The translations under genes and the position numbers were made by a program. Source: Paramagnetospirillum kuznetsovii (lineage in GTDB: Bacteria > Pseudomonadota > Alphaproteobacteria > Rhodospirillales > Magnetospirillaceae). Taken from it: a stretch of 64,000 bases of DNA. Positions 1-8,816 of this stretch are shown here, one piece after another (within the stretch, counting starts at the first letter, position 1; each line of letters opens with the position of its first letter). The stretch covers positions 62,001 to 126,000 of the forward strand of contig NZ_PGTO01000006.1 in assembly GCF_003284725.1 (NCBI RefSeq), read 5' to 3'. The notes under the pieces are model-generated. The model had not been told where the DNA came from, did not search any database, and was given only the letters and a program-made list of their open reading frames with translations.

Positions 1-1662
1 GGTCTGGTTGACCTTTTCCACCTCGGCGGTCAGCAGCTCGTAGACCGCCGCTTGCGCCGACAGGTTGGTGTAGTTGGTGAAGCTGATGGCCTTGCTCTCC
101 GCCCATTTCGCCACGATGGAGAAGCGAATGCAGATGAGGGCCGACAGATAGGGCTTGGCGTCGCCCAGGATCACCGCCTCGGCGATGAAGGGCGAGAATT
201 TCAGCTTGTTCTCGATGAATTGCGGCGAGAAGCGCACGGCGGCGGAAGTGGTCGCCAGATCCTTGATGCGGTCGATCACCACCAGATGGCCGTTCTCTTT
301 CTTGATGTAACCGGCGTCGCCGGTCTTCAGCCAGTTGCCGTCGACGATGTCGGCAGTGCTGCTTTCCGGGCTCTTGTAATAGCCGGTGAACATGCCGTCG
401 GTGGTGGCCACGATCTCGCCGACGCCATTGGCGTCCGGGTTGGCGATGCGCAACTGGGCGTCGTCGAAGGGAATGCCGACCGAATCGAAGTCGATGTCGC
501 CCTCGCGATGCACCGTATAGGCCCCGGCCAGCTCGGTCTGGCCGTAGATCTGGCGCAGCGGCACCCCCATGGCCAGGAAGAAGCGGAAGGTATCCGGGCC
601 GAGCGCCGCGCCGCCGGTGGCGGCCGAGCGCAGGAACGAGAATCCGATGCGGTCCCTCAGGGCGGAAAACAGGATGATGTCGGCCAGCTTGGAACGCTTC
701 CCCGCGTCCAGCGCCTTCATGCCCAGCTTCATGCCCAGATTGAACATCCATTGCTTGAACTTGGTGGAATCCATCATGCGGGCGCGCATATCGGCGGCGA
801 TGCCTTCCCACATGCGGGGCGCCAGCAGGACGAAATTGGGGCCGATCTCGCGCATGTCGGCCATCATGGTTTCCGGCTCTTCGACGAAATTCACGATGTT
901 GCGGCAGACCAGCGGCTGGGCCACGGCGTAGATCTGCTCCATGATCCAGGGCAGCGGCAGCACCGAGACGTAGTCATCGCCCGCTTCCTTTGGATCGGCC
1001 CGCAGATACGCGGCGGAATGGCGCAGGAAGGGACCGGCCTGCAGCATGGCCAGCTTAGGGTTCGAGGTGGTGCCGGAGGTGGTGCACAGAATAGCGACGT
1101 CGTCGCCCTTGCCCTTGGCCACCTCGTCCTCGAACAGGCCGGGCTTGGCCTGCAGCAGGTCTTCGGCCTTCAAGCGCAGATCAGTGGCTGAAATCAGCCT
1201 TTCGTCCCTGTATTTGCGCATGCCGCGCGGATCGAAATAGACGATGTATTTCAGGCAGGGAACCTCGGCGGAGATTTCCAGCAGCTTGTCCACCTGCTCC
1301 TCGTCCTCGGCCAGCACCGTGGTGGCGCCGGTATAGGTCAGCAGATAGGCCACCTCGGCATTCATGGAATCGTGATAGATGCCCATGGACATGGCGCCGA
1401 TGGCATGGGCGGCAACCTCGCCCCAGATGCTTTCGGGCCGGTTCTTGCCCAGGATGGCGACCACGTCGCCCCGCTGCACGCCCAGCGCATGCAGGCCCAG
1501 CGCGATCATCTTCACCCGTTCCAGGTAATCGGCCCAGGTGAAGGCGTTCCAGATGCCGAACTCCTTCTCGCGCATGGCGGTGTCGTTCGGCCAGCGCGAC
1601 GCGTTATGGATCAGCGCCTTGGGGAAGGTGTCGTGGGCGGCGGTATCGAGATGGCTGGTCAC
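1..1662 (-). CDS. Long-chain acyl-CoA synthetase, AMP-forming (3' end cut by window)
   Basis: This gene encodes an adenylate-forming ligase that activates a fatty or carboxylic acid to its CoA thioester. The reading frame is open for 554 codons from a GTG start and runs off the left edge. The family is usually about 640 residues, so roughly 90-100 residues are missing. The ATP-binding motif TSGTTSNPK lies near residue 195, and KTGDAGYI and DRIKD motifs lie further on, as in AMP-binding (PF00501) enzymes. The GTG start overlaps the stop codon of the upstream LivG-type ATPase by 4 nt (GTGA), which indicates translational coupling. Synthetases of this kind are often found inside branched-chain-amino-acid-type ABC transporter operons, so the transported solute may be an aromatic or fatty acid activated on entry. 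That substrate idea is inference. Confidence 0.9.
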   Translation of the reverse strand, partial: MTSHLDTAAHDTFPKALIHNASRWPNDTAMREKEFGIWNAFTWADYLERVKMIALGLHALGVQRGDVVAILGKNRPESIWGEVAAHAIGAMSMGIYHDSMNAEVAYLLTYTGATTVLAEDEEQVDKLLEISAEVPCLKYIVYFDPRGMRKYRDERLISATDLRLKAEDLLQAKPGLFEDEVAKGKGDDVAILCTTSGTTSNPKLAMLQAGPFLRHSAAYLRADPKEAGDDYVSVLPLPWIMEQIYAVAQPLVCRNIVNFVEEPETMMADMREIGPNFVLLAPRMWEGIAADMRARMMDSTKFKQWMFNLGMKLGMKALDAGKRSKLADIILFSALRDRIGFSFLRSAATGGAALGPDTFRFFLAMGVPLRQIYGQTELAGAYTVHREGDIDFDSVGIPFDDAQLRIANPDANGVGEIVATTDGMFTGYYKSPESSTADIVDGNWLKTGDAGYIKKENGHLVVIDRIKDLATTSAAVRFSPQFIENKLKFSPFIAEAVILGDAKPYLSALICIRFSIVAKWAESKAISFTNYTNLSAQAAVYELLTAEVEKVNQT

Positions 1663-2525
1663 GCTGCGCTCTCCCCGGCGGCTTCCTCATCGTCGTCGAT
1701 GCCCAGATAGGCGACCTTCACCCGCTCGTTGGCCATGACCTCGTCGGGCAGCCCCTCGGCGATCTTGCGGCCGAATTCCAGCACCATGACCCGCTGGGAG
1801 ATGTCCATCACCACGCCCATGTCGTGCTCGATCATCACCACCGTCATGCCCCATTCCTCGTTGAGATCGACGATGTAGCGGGCCATGTCCTCCTTCTCTT
1901 CCAGGTTCATGCCCGCCATGGGCTCGTCCAGCAGGATGATGGAAGGCTCGACCGCCATGGCGCGGGCCAACTCCACCCGCTTGCGCAGACCATAGGGCAG
2001 GGTGCCCGCCACCGCTTTGCGGATATGGGCGATTTCCAGGAAATCGATGATGTCTTCCACCTTGCGGCGGTGTGCCAGTTCCTCGCGCCGCGCGCCGCTG
2101 CCCCAGTAGAGCGCGCCCGTCACGGCATTGTTGCGCAGCAGGTGATGGCGGCCGACCATGATGTTGTCCAATACGCTCATATGGCCGAACAGCGCCAGAT
2201 TCTGGAAGGTGCGGCCCAGTCCCAGGGTGGCGCGCACATTGGGGGTCAGGTCGGTGACGTCGCGGCCGTTGAGCAGGACGCGCCCCGAGGTCGGGTGGTA
2301 GCGGCCCGAGATGCAGTTGAGCATGGAGGTCTTGCCAGCGCCGTTGGGGCCGATGATGGAGAACAGCTCACCTTTGTTGACCTCGAAGCTGACCTCGGTC
2401 AGGGCGCGCACGCCGCCGAAGCCCAACGACACGTCGCGTACTTGGAGTACGGGGCGCACCTCGAGCACCGGGCGGCCTTCGGCTTCCCGGCGCGCCACGG
2501 GCGCTGCGTTCTTATCTGCGGACAT
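1659..2525 (-). CDS. LivG-type ABC transporter ATP-binding protein
   Basis: This is the ATPase subunit of a branched-chain-amino-acid-type (HAAT family) ABC importer. Counting from the preferred ATG at 2525 it has 288 residues. Walker A GPNGAGKTS is at about residues 59-67, the LPYGLRKRVELARAMA region stands in for the signature motif, and Walker B with IILLDEPMAGMN follows. The LivG-specific C-terminal tail is present. The frame stays open to an ATG at 2567, but the extra residues (MVGRQCRSGPGARI) look non-native and an AGGA sits just before 2525. It overlaps the downstream acyl-CoA synthetase by 4 nt. The permease and binding-protein genes of the transporter are not adjacent on the upstream side and may lie beyond the left edge. 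Confidence 0.88.
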   Translation of the reverse strand: MSADKNAAPVARREAEGRPVLEVRPVLQVRDVSLGFGGVRALTEVSFEVNKGELFSIIGPNGAGKTSMLNCISGRYHPTSGRVLLNGRDVTDLTPNVRATLGLGRTFQNLALFGHMSVLDNIMVGRHHLLRNNAVTGALYWGSGARREELAHRRKVEDIIDFLEIAHIRKAVAGTLPYGLRKRVELARAMAVEPSIILLDEPMAGMNLEEKEDMARYIVDLNEEWGMTVVMIEHDMGVVMDISQRVMVLEFGRKIAEGLPDEVMANERVKVAYLGIDDDEEAAGESAA

Positions 2526-2776
2526 GATCCTGGCTCCCGGACCGGATCGGCATTGTCGGCCGACCATGAAGTTCCACCCTGGTTGGGCCCGCCTTGGTGG
2601 TGGGCTCCATCTTGAAAACGAGCATACGTTTTTTTAATCGCGGTGCAAGTCGCTTATTTCATTTCGCCTCAGACGTCGGCGGGCACCTCCGTGCCCTTGG
2701 CTTTCCTCGCTTTTGCCTTCGCTTCGCTTCCGGCAACGCTGCGGCGGCCTCAACGGCCTAGTCGCTGCGCTCCAGC
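2526..2776. repeat. Intergenic region with a dispersed repeat also found after cheZ
   Basis: No gene is supported here. About 65 bases from 2655 (TTTCATTTCGCCTCAGACG onward, through GGCTTTCCTCGCTTTTGCCTTCGCT) closely resemble the stretch just after cheZ at 39307-39371. The two copies share TTTCATTT-GCCTCA, a GGGC-rich middle and the TCCTCGCTTNTGC-TTCGCT end. A T7 run occurs near 2630. The function is unknown and the repeat has no coding potential that I can see. Confidence 0.5.
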
Positions 2777-3667
2777 TCACGCTTTTCCCCGCAACATGTG
2801 GATGATGCCGGAGAAATCGAGACCGGCATCGCCGCCGTTCACCATCATGGCGTAGAGCTGCGCCGCCTCGGCACCCAGCGGAATGGTCGCGCCCGCCACC
2901 TGGGCGGCTTCCACCGCCAGCTTCAGATCCTTCAGCATCATGGCGGCGGCGAAACCCGCCTTGTAATCGCGATTGGCGGGCGAGGTGGGGACGGGGCCCG
3001 GCACCGGACAATAGGTGGTCATGGACCAGTTCTGGCCCGACGACTTGGAGGCGATGTCGAACAGCTTCTGGTGATCCAGGCCCAGCTTCTCGGCCAGGGC
3101 GAAGGCCTCGCAGGTGCCGATCATGGAAATGCCCAGCAGCATGTTGTTGCAGATCTTGGCGGCCTGACCGTTGCCGGGGCCACCGGCATGGACGATGGTC
3201 TTGCCCATGATTTCAAGGAAGGGCTTGGCGCGTTCGAAGGCGGCGTCGGGGCCGCCGACCATGAAGGTCAGCGTTCCGGCCTCGGCGCCGCCGACGCCGC
3301 CCGATACCGGGGCATCGACGAAGGCGTGGCCGGATTTGGCCGCGTCCTCGCCCACCAGCCGGGCCGTCGCCACGTCGATGGTGGAGGAATCGATGAACAG
3401 GGTGCCCGGCTTGGCGGCGGCGAACAGACCGTCGTCGCCCAGCATCACCGATTTCACATGGGCTCCGGCGGGCAGCATGGTGACCACCACATCGACGCCC
3501 ATGGCGGCCTCGCGGGCCGAGGATACCGCGTTGGCGCCCGCATCGGTGGCGGCCTTGCGCGCCGGTTCGGACAGATCGAAGGCCTTGACCGCGTGTCCGG
3601 CCTTCAAAAGGTTGCGCATCATCGGCGCACCCATATTGCCCAGACCGATGAAACCGACGCTCGCCAT
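2777..3667 (-). CDS. mmsB: 3-hydroxyisobutyrate dehydrogenase
   Basis: This enzyme oxidises 3-hydroxyisobutyrate to methylmalonate semialdehyde with NAD+ in valine catabolism. The 296-residue product has the N-terminal Rossmann motif GFIGLGNMGAP (residues 5-15). It also has the substrate-binding stretch DAPVSGGVGGAEAGTL and the catalytic-lysine region GNGQAAKICNNMLL, all in family order and at the usual family length. It lies upstream of the LivG gene and downstream of an acyl-CoA dehydrogenase on the same strand. With the 3-hydroxyisobutyryl-CoA hydrolase at 7.7 kb, this puts several consecutive valine-pathway steps in one neighbourhood. A related beta-hydroxyacid dehydrogenase such as tartronate semialdehyde reductase is possible but less likely given the neighbours. 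Confidence 0.9.
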   Translation of the reverse strand: MASVGFIGLGNMGAPMMRNLLKAGHAVKAFDLSEPARKAATDAGANAVSSAREAAMGVDVVVTMLPAGAHVKSVMLGDDGLFAAAKPGTLFIDSSTIDVATARLVGEDAAKSGHAFVDAPVSGGVGGAEAGTLTFMVGGPDAAFERAKPFLEIMGKTIVHAGGPGNGQAAKICNNMLLGISMIGTCEAFALAEKLGLDHQKLFDIASKSSGQNWSMTTYCPVPGPVPTSPANRDYKAGFAAAMMLKDLKLAVEAAQVAGATIPLGAEAAQLYAMMVNGGDAGLDFSGIIHMLRGKA

Positions 3668-3699
3668 TGCTTTGCCTCCCTTAAGTTATTTTCGTTTCC

Positions 3700-3856
3700 A
3701 CCCCACCCCCAGCCCCTCCCCATCAAGGGGAGGGGAGGATGGTTGTGGCCCCTCCCCATCGAGGGGAGGGGAGGATGGTCGTGGCCCCTCCCCATCAAGA
3801 GGAAGGGAGGTTGGTTCTAGCCCCTCCCCCTCGTGGGGAGGGGTTGGGGTGGGGGC
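3700..3856. repeat. Four-copy 36-bp tandem array of C-rich/G-rich hairpins
   Basis: Four units start with GCCCCTCCCC at 3712, 3748, 3784 and 3820, exactly 36 bp apart. Each contains a short inverted repeat (CCCCTCCCCATCAAGGGGAGGGG type). The array is bracketed by CCACCCCACCCC and GGTTGGGGTGGGGG, which can pair across it. It lies between the convergently ordered ends of mmsB and the acyl-CoA dehydrogenase (both minus strand). It may also act as a transcription barrier or attenuator, but there is no T-run typical of an intrinsic terminator. Confidence 0.85.
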
Positions 3857-3862
3857 TCTCGC

Positions 3863-4999
3863 CTAACCCGTCAGCGCCCGCCCGACGATCACCCGCATGA
3901 TCTCGTTGGACCCTTCGAGAATCTGGTGGACCCGAAGGTCGCGCAGATAGCGTTCGATGGGATATTCCTTGATGTAGCCATAGCCGCCGTGCAGTTGCAG
4001 CGCCGCGTCCACCACGGCGAACCCCGTATCGGTGGCCATGCGCTTTGCCATGGCGCAATGAACAGTGGCCTCGGGCGAGGCGCGGTCCAGCGAATCGGCG
4101 GCGCGGTGGATCATCAGCCGGGCCGCGTGCAGTTCCGTCGCCATGTCGGCCAGTTTGAACTGGGTCGCCTGGAAGGACGCGATGGCTTGGCCGAACTGCT
4201 GGCGCTGCTTGGTGTAGTCGATGGCCAGGTCCAGGCAGCGCCGGGCTCCCCCTAAGGAACAGGCGCCGATATTGATGCGGCCGCCGTCCAGTCCCTTCAT
4301 GGCGATCTTGAAGCCGTCGCCCTCGGCGCCGATGCGGTTGGCCACCGGCACCCGGCAATCCTCGAAGATGACCGAGGCGGTGGGTTGGCTCTTCCAGCCC
4401 AGCTTCTTCTCCTGCTTGCCGAAGGACAGGCCGGGGGTTCCGGCCTCCACCACCAGACAGGAAATCCCCTTGGGGCCGGGGCCGCCGGTGCGGACCATCA
4501 CCACATAGACGTCCGAGCGGCCGCCACCGGAGATGAAGGCCTTGGTGCCGTTCAGCACATAATGCCCGCCAACGCGTTCGGCCCTGGTCCGCAAGCTGGC
4601 GGCGTCCGATCCCGCGTTGGGCTCGGTCAGGCAATAGCTGGCGAAGGTGGTCATGGCGGCCAGATCGGGCAGCCAGCGGCGCCGCTGCTCCTCGGTGCCG
4701 AAGGTGTCGATCATCCACGACGCCATGTTGTGGATGGAGATATAGGCGGCGGTGGACGGACAGGCGGCGGCCAGTTCCTCGAAGATCAGGGCGGCGTCGA
4801 GCCGCGACAATTGCGAGCCGCCCACATCCTCCTTCACATAGATTCCGGCGAAGCCCAATTCGGCGGCCTTGCGCAGGCAATCTTCCGGGAAGATGGAGTC
4901 CTCGTCCCAGGCCGCGGCATGGGGCGCCATCTCGCCCTGGGCGAAATCCTGCGCGGCGCGGCGAAAGGCTTCCTGATCCTCGGTGAGGCCGAAATTCAT
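3863..4999 (-). CDS. Acyl-CoA dehydrogenase (probable isobutyryl-/short-branched-chain type)
   Basis: This FAD enzyme introduces the alpha-beta double bond into an acyl-CoA and passes electrons to ETF. From the ATG at 4999 ([14 protein letters not shown]) it has 378 residues, the normal length. Visible family features are [18 protein letters not shown], the [18 protein letters not shown] region, [12 protein letters not shown], and the C-terminal [20 protein letters not shown] followed by [10 protein letters not shown], which carries the catalytic Glu. An upstream extension to 5146 is open but looks non-coding. The mmsB neighbour and the HIBCH-type hydrolase support an isobutyryl-CoA substrate. 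That specificity is inferred from context. Confidence 0.9.
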   Translation of the reverse strand: MNFGLTEDQEAFRRAAQDFAQGEMAPHAAAWDEDSIFPEDCLRKAAELGFAGIYVKEDVGGSQLSRLDAALIFEELAAACPSTAAYISIHNMASWMIDTFGTEEQRRRWLPDLAAMTTFASYCLTEPNAGSDAASLRTRAERVGGHYVLNGTKAFISGGGRSDVYVVMVRTGGPGPKGISCLVVEAGTPGLSFGKQEKKLGWKSQPTASVIFEDCRVPVANRIGAEGDGFKIAMKGLDGGRINIGACSLGGARRCLDLAIDYTKQRQQFGQAIASFQATQFKLADMATELHAARLMIHRAADSLDRASPEATVHCAMAKRMATDTGFAVVDAALQLHGGYGYIKEYPIERYLRDLRVHQILEGSNEIMRVIVGRALTG

Positions 5000-5114
5000 G
5001 AGTCGTCCATCCCTGATCCGAACTCTTCTGGTCCGGTTGTTTGCCGAAAAAGCGTAGCGATCATGATGATCGATGGCTAGGGAATTAGCACAGGGGATGC
5101 GAAAGGTCCATATC

Positions 5115-5123
5115 CTGTATACG
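5115..5123. promoter_or_regulatory. Possible GntR half-operator in divergent promoter region
   Basis: The sequence CTGTATACG contains the core TGTATAC. It lies in the 224-bp divergent gap between the acyl-CoA dehydrogenase and the GntR regulator. It resembles the TTGTA/TACAA half-sites of the inverted repeat at 5886-5917 and of MatR-type operators. This is a suggestion from sequence resemblance only. Confidence 0.3.
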
Positions 5124-5223
5124 TAAAAGGCAAAATTTGTGTGCAAGATGCCGAAGGGGCTTAGACATATTTCGGCAATTATGTATATTGATGCCGCCAG
5201 ACATCCGGGATGCGGTGGGCGAG

Positions 5224-5883
5224 ATGAGCGAACAGAAACGGCCTGCGACGAGGGCGGATGAAATCCGCCAAGTCATCGAGAAAGAGATTTTCCAGGGCAA
5301 TCTGCGGCCCGGCACCCGCCTGGACGAGGAAAGCCTGGCCGCCCGCTTCGGTCTGTCGCGCACCCCGGTGCGCGAGGCCATCCTGCAACTGGTGTTCTCG
5401 GGGCTGGTGGTCAAGAAGCCGCGCCAGGGCGCGGTGGTGGCGCCGCTGGACCTGCATCGCATGGTGCAGATGTTCGAGGTGATGAGCGAGGTTGAGGGGC
5501 TGTGCGCCCGCTATGCCGCCCGCCGCATGTCGCCTGACGAAAAGACCAATCTGGCCGATCTGCACGGCAAGGCGGCCCGCATGTGCGAGGCCCGCGACCT
5601 CGACGAGTATTACGCCGTCAACCGCGCCTTCCACGACGCCATCTATGACGGCAGCCACAACGAGGTGCTCCAGGAAATGGCGCGCTCGCTGTTCGCCCGG
5701 CTAGCGCCCTATCGGCGCTATCAGTTGAACCACCCCCATCGGGTCGACGGCAGTTTCGCCGAACATGGCGAGGTGGTGGCCGCCATCGCCGCCGCCGATC
5801 CCGACCGCGCCCAAGCCGCCATGCGCAAGCATGTGACCATCCAGGCCGACATCTTCGCCGAGTTCGTGTCCATTATGTCGTAG
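5224..5883 (+). CDS. GntR-family transcriptional regulator, FCD (FadR/MatR-like) subgroup
   Basis: This is a DNA-binding repressor-type protein of 219 residues counted from [15 protein letters not shown]. The winged helix spans about residues 10-75, with the recognition segment [19 protein letters not shown] typical of GntR. The FCD ligand-binding domain follows, including the metal/ligand residues in [18 protein letters not shown] and a later [13 protein letters not shown]-like stretch. Earlier in-frame starts (5137 TTG, 5191 ATG) add residues without family character. It is immediately followed by a MatB-like malonyl-CoA synthetase and a strong inverted repeat containing TTGTA/TACAA arms. 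MatR of rhizobia is a GntR protein that controls matABC through such a site, so a MatR-like role is likely, though not proven. Confidence 0.88.
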   Translation: MSEQKRPATRADEIRQVIEKEIFQGNLRPGTRLDEESLAARFGLSRTPVREAILQLVFSGLVVKKPRQGAVVAPLDLHRMVQMFEVMSEVEGLCARYAARRMSPDEKTNLADLHGKAARMCEARDLDEYYAVNRAFHDAIYDGSHNEVLQEMARSLFARLAPYRRYQLNHPHRVDGSFAEHGEVVAAIAAADPDRAQAAMRKHVTIQADIFAEFVSIMS

Positions 5884-5885
5884 CC

Positions 5886-5917
5886 TTGTATCCAGAAGAT
5901 GCGGTTTCTGGATACAA
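5886..5917. promoter_or_regulatory. Perfect 12-bp inverted repeat, probable GntR (MatR-like) operator
   Basis: The arms TTGTATCCAGAA (5886-5897) and TTCTGGATACAA (5906-5917) are perfect complements separated by 8 nt. The site lies between the regulator's stop and the MatB-like gene start at 5988. It has no T-run, so it is a poor terminator candidate. TTGTA...TACAA ends fit FCD-type GntR operators. Control of the downstream gene is inferred. Confidence 0.6.
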
Positions 5918-5987
5918 TGCACTGGCGCGATGGCTTTGGGTGTGCTATCGGCTGGAGCCAATCAATAACCTGCCGGGGAGACACCGC

Positions 5988-7514
5988 ATGTTGGGCAATC
6001 TGTTCGAGCTGTTCCGCTCGCGCTTTCCCGCCGACCGGTCCCGTCCGTTCATTCAGGTTCCGGATGGCGCCACCTTGAGTTATGGCGATCTGGAAGCGAT
6101 CTCGGCGCGCTTCGCCAATCTGCTGGTGTCGGTGGGGGTAAAGCCGGGCGACCGGGTGGCGGTGCAGGTGGACAAGTCGCCGGAAGCCGTCGCCCTGGTG
6201 GTGGCTTGTCTGCGTTCGGGGGCCATTCTGCTGCCGCTGAATACCGCCTATCAGTCCGACGAGCTGGAATACTTCCTGACCGACGCGGCGCCCGCCGCCG
6301 TGGTGTGCCAGCCCAGCCGCCTCGCCGAGTTGGAGGCGCTGGCGGCCAAGTCCGGCATCAAGACCTGCGTGCTGACCCTTGGCATGAAGGGCGACGGCAG
6401 CCTGATGGAGCGGTCCAAGGCGCAGGCCTCCGACATCGCCACCTCGACCCGTGGCGGCGACGATATCGCCGCCATCTTGTATTCCTCGGGCACCACCGGG
6501 CGGCCCAAGGGCGCCATGCTCAGCCACGACAATCTGGCCGCCAACGCGGCAACCCTGCACAAGCTTTGGGGCTTCCGGCCCGACGACGTGCTGCTGCACT
6601 GCCTGCCCATCTTCCATACCCATGGGCTGTTCGTCGCCATCAACTGCGTGCTGCTCAACGGCACGCCCATGATCTTCTGCCCCAAATTCGACGCGGAGCA
6701 GGCAATCGGGCTGCTGGCCAAGGCCACCGTGTTCATGGGGGTTCCCACCTTCTACACCCGTCTGGTGTCCAGCCCCAACCTGACGCCCGAGGCCTGCCGG
6801 AATATGCGGCTATTCATCTCGGGCTCGGCGCCGCTGCTGGAAGAGACCTTCAACACCTTCAAATCCATGACCGGCTTCACCATCCTGGAACGCTACGGCA
6901 TGACCGAGGGCGGTATGTTCACCTCCAATCCGCTGGATGGCGAACGCCGGGCGGGCACGGTGGGCTTTCCGCTGCCCGATGTCGCGCTCCGCATCACCGG
7001 CGAGGACGGCAAGGTGCTGGCCCAGGGCGAGGTCGGCATCATCGAGGTCAAGGGGCCGAACATCTTCAAGGGCTATTGGAACATGCCGGAGAAGACCAAG
7101 GCCGACTTCACCGAGGACGGCTTCTTCAAGTCGGGCGATGTGGGCGTGGTGGACGCGCGGGGCTATGTCTCCATCGTCGGCCGCGCCAAGGATCTGATCA
7201 TCTCGGGCGGCTACAACGTCTATCCCAAGGAGGTGGAGGACGCCATCGACCGCATGGAGGGCGTGGTGGAATCCGCCGTGGTGGGCATGCCCCATCCCGA
7301 TTTCGGCGAGGCGGGCCTGGCCCTGGTGGTCACCCCGGCCCAGACCGCCCTGACCCCCGACGGCATCATCGCGGACCTGCGCGGTCGGCTGGCCAATTAC
7401 AAGGTGCCCAAGCAGGTGGTGCTGGTGCGCGAACTGCCGCGCAACGCCATGGGCAAGGTGCAAAAGAACGTGCTGCGGGATTCCTACGCCGCCCAGTGGA
7501 AGGCGGGGATCTAG
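5988..7514 (+). CDS. matB: Malonyl-CoA synthetase-like AMP-binding enzyme
   Basis: This adenylate-forming ligase is best matched by MatB, which makes malonyl-CoA from malonate, CoA and ATP. From the ATG at 5988 (MLGNLFELF, with GGGAG eight bases before it) the product has 508 residues. Motifs are the P-loop YSSGTTGRPKGAML, HTHGLFVAINC, ERYGMTEGGM, the hinge region VGRAKDLIISGGYNVYPKEVE and the catalytic Lys in PRNAMGKVQKNVL. The early sequence (YGDLEAISARFANLL, VKPGDRVAVQVDKSPEA) follows the MatB pattern. No malonyl-CoA decarboxylase (matA) or malonate transporter lies beside it. The enzyme could serve methylmalonate, which would tie it to valine degradation in the same neighbourhood. Confidence 0.85.
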   Translation: MLGNLFELFRSRFPADRSRPFIQVPDGATLSYGDLEAISARFANLLVSVGVKPGDRVAVQVDKSPEAVALVVACLRSGAILLPLNTAYQSDELEYFLTDAAPAAVVCQPSRLAELEALAAKSGIKTCVLTLGMKGDGSLMERSKAQASDIATSTRGGDDIAAILYSSGTTGRPKGAMLSHDNLAANAATLHKLWGFRPDDVLLHCLPIFHTHGLFVAINCVLLNGTPMIFCPKFDAEQAIGLLAKATVFMGVPTFYTRLVSSPNLTPEACRNMRLFISGSAPLLEETFNTFKSMTGFTILERYGMTEGGMFTSNPLDGERRAGTVGFPLPDVALRITGEDGKVLAQGEVGIIEVKGPNIFKGYWNMPEKTKADFTEDGFFKSGDVGVVDARGYVSIVGRAKDLIISGGYNVYPKEVEDAIDRMEGVVESAVVGMPHPDFGEAGLALVVTPAQTALTPDGIIADLRGRLANYKVPKQVVLVRELPRNAMGKVQKNVLRDSYAAQWKAGI

Positions 7515-7527
7515 GTTTCCTTGTCTC

Positions 7528-7633
7528 GTCACCCCCGCGAAAGCGGGGGTCCATGTTGGCTACGGTCTCCGATCGCGTGGCGGAAGATTGAGCGGGTGGA
7601 CAGATGGATTCCCGCTTTCGCGGGAATGACGAT
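7528..7633. repeat. Paired hairpin repeat (family 1: TCATTCCCGCGAAAGCGGGAATCC type)
   Basis: Two palindromic hairpins face each other: CACCCCCGCGAAAGCGGGGGTCCATG at 7531-7556 and ATGGATTCCCGCTTTCGCGG onward at 7604-7631. The same two-hairpin design recurs at about 8712, 17117 and 53016, and a single hairpin at 28211. This is a REP/BIME-like intergenic element. Confidence 0.85.
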
Positions 7634-7658
7634 TGTGAGTGTGATTAGGGAAGGTGCC

Positions 7659-8693
7659 ATGACCTCTGAGATTCATTTCGAACGGCTGGGCAATCTCGGC
7701 CAGATCGTGCTCGACCGGCCCAAGGCGCTGAACGCCCTGACGCTGGACCAGATCCATCTGATGCATCCGCAATTGGAAGCCTGGGCCAAGGACGACGGAA
7801 TCGCCGCCGTGGTGATCGAGGGCGCGGGGGAAAAGGCATTCTGCGCCGGTGGCGACATCAAGCTGCTGCACGAGGCCTGCAAGGCCGGTGAATTGGAGTT
7901 CGTCGCCGCCTTCTACCGCGACGAATACCGCCTCAACCGCCGCATCAAGACAATGCCCAAGCCCTATATCGCCTTCATCGACGGCATCGTCATGGGCGGC
8001 GGCGTCGGGGTTTCGGTGCACGGCAAATACCGAATCGCCACCGAGCGCACCCTGTTCGCCATGCCGGAGACCGGCATCGGCTTCTTCCCCGATGTGGGCG
8101 GCAGCCATTTCCTGCCCCATCTGCCCGGTGCCATCGGCCAGTATCTCGGCCTGACCGGCACCCGGCTGAAGGCGGCCGATACGCTCCATGTGGGCGTCGC
8201 CACCCATTATGTGAACAGCGAGCGCATGCCCGCTTTGCGCGAGGCACTGTCGGAAGCCCGTGACGCAGCCGAGGTGGAGGCGATACTGAGCGGCTTCGCC
8301 TCCGATCCCGGCCCGGCGCCCCTGGACGACAAGCGTGCCCTGATCGACCGTTGCTTCGGCCAGGACAGTCTGGACGCGGTCTTCGCGGCGCTGGAAGCCG
8401 AATCCGATCCCTTCGCCGCCGAGACCTTGGCGGCGTTGCGCGCCAAGTCGCCCCATCTGGTGGCGGTCAGCTTCGAGATGATCAAGCGCGGGCGGACCAT
8501 GGGCTTCGACGAGTGCATGCGCATGGAATTCCGCCTCGCCCTGGCCCTGGCGCCCGCCCACGACTTCGTCGAGGGCATCCGCGCCCTGCTGATCGACCGC
8601 GACAACGCCCCGAAATGGCGGGAGAGGGGAAGCGCCGCCGAGGTGCTGGCGGCTTTCGATGCGGTGCCGGGTTGTGGCGATTTGAGTTTCTAA
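7659..8693 (+). CDS. 3-hydroxyisobutyryl-CoA hydrolase (enoyl-CoA hydratase/isomerase family)
   Basis: This enzyme hydrolyses 3-hydroxyisobutyryl-CoA to free 3-hydroxyisobutyrate, the substrate of the mmsB product. From the ATG at 7659 (MTSEIHFERLGN, GGGAAGG before it) it has 344 residues, matching HIBCH rather than the shorter plain hydratases. Crotonase-fold marks are FCAGGDIKLLHEACKAGE and the oxyanion-hole segment FIDGIVMGGGVGVSVHG. The HIBCH-characteristic MPETGIGFFPDVGGSHFL carries the catalytic Glu and Asp. Reading upstream to 7521 would include repeat DNA, so that longer start is rejected. Confidence 0.9.
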   Translation: MTSEIHFERLGNLGQIVLDRPKALNALTLDQIHLMHPQLEAWAKDDGIAAVVIEGAGEKAFCAGGDIKLLHEACKAGELEFVAAFYRDEYRLNRRIKTMPKPYIAFIDGIVMGGGVGVSVHGKYRIATERTLFAMPETGIGFFPDVGGSHFLPHLPGAIGQYLGLTGTRLKAADTLHVGVATHYVNSERMPALREALSEARDAAEVEAILSGFASDPGPAPLDDKRALIDRCFGQDSLDAVFAALEAESDPFAAETLAALRAKSPHLVAVSFEMIKRGRTMGFDECMRMEFRLALALAPAHDFVEGIRALLIDRDNAPKWRERGSAAEVLAAFDAVPGCGDLSF

Positions 8694-8711
8694 GAGATCC
8701 CTCCATTTCCC

Positions 8712-8793
8712 GTCAATCCCGCGAAAGCGGGAATCCATGTCTCCGGCGATGATGAGGCTGCCGCCATGGACCCCCGCTTTCGCGGGGGTGACG
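8712..8793. repeat. Paired hairpin repeat (family 1)
   Basis: Hairpins TCAATCCCGCGAAAGCGGGA (from 8713) and ACCCCCGCTTTCGCGGGGGT (8769-8788) sit back to back in the gap before the SDR gene. This is the same two-hairpin design as at 7528-7633, with one arm ending in ATTCC and the other in CCCCC. Confidence 0.85.
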
Positions 8794-8816
8794 AGCCAGC
8801 AGAAGGAAGCTGTCCC

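Noticed and set aside
52-1191. Open frames on the plus strand opposite the acyl-CoA synthetase
   Set aside because: The minus-strand frame has all AMP-binding motifs. The plus-strand products are His/Gly/Gln-rich shadows.
3700-3856. Possible CRISPR array
   Set aside because: Units are 36 bp with no unique spacers between them and are themselves hairpins. No cas gene is nearby.
5886-5917. Intrinsic terminator of the GntR gene
   Set aside because: The stem has moderate GC and no T-run follows. The TTGTA/TACAA ends fit an operator better.
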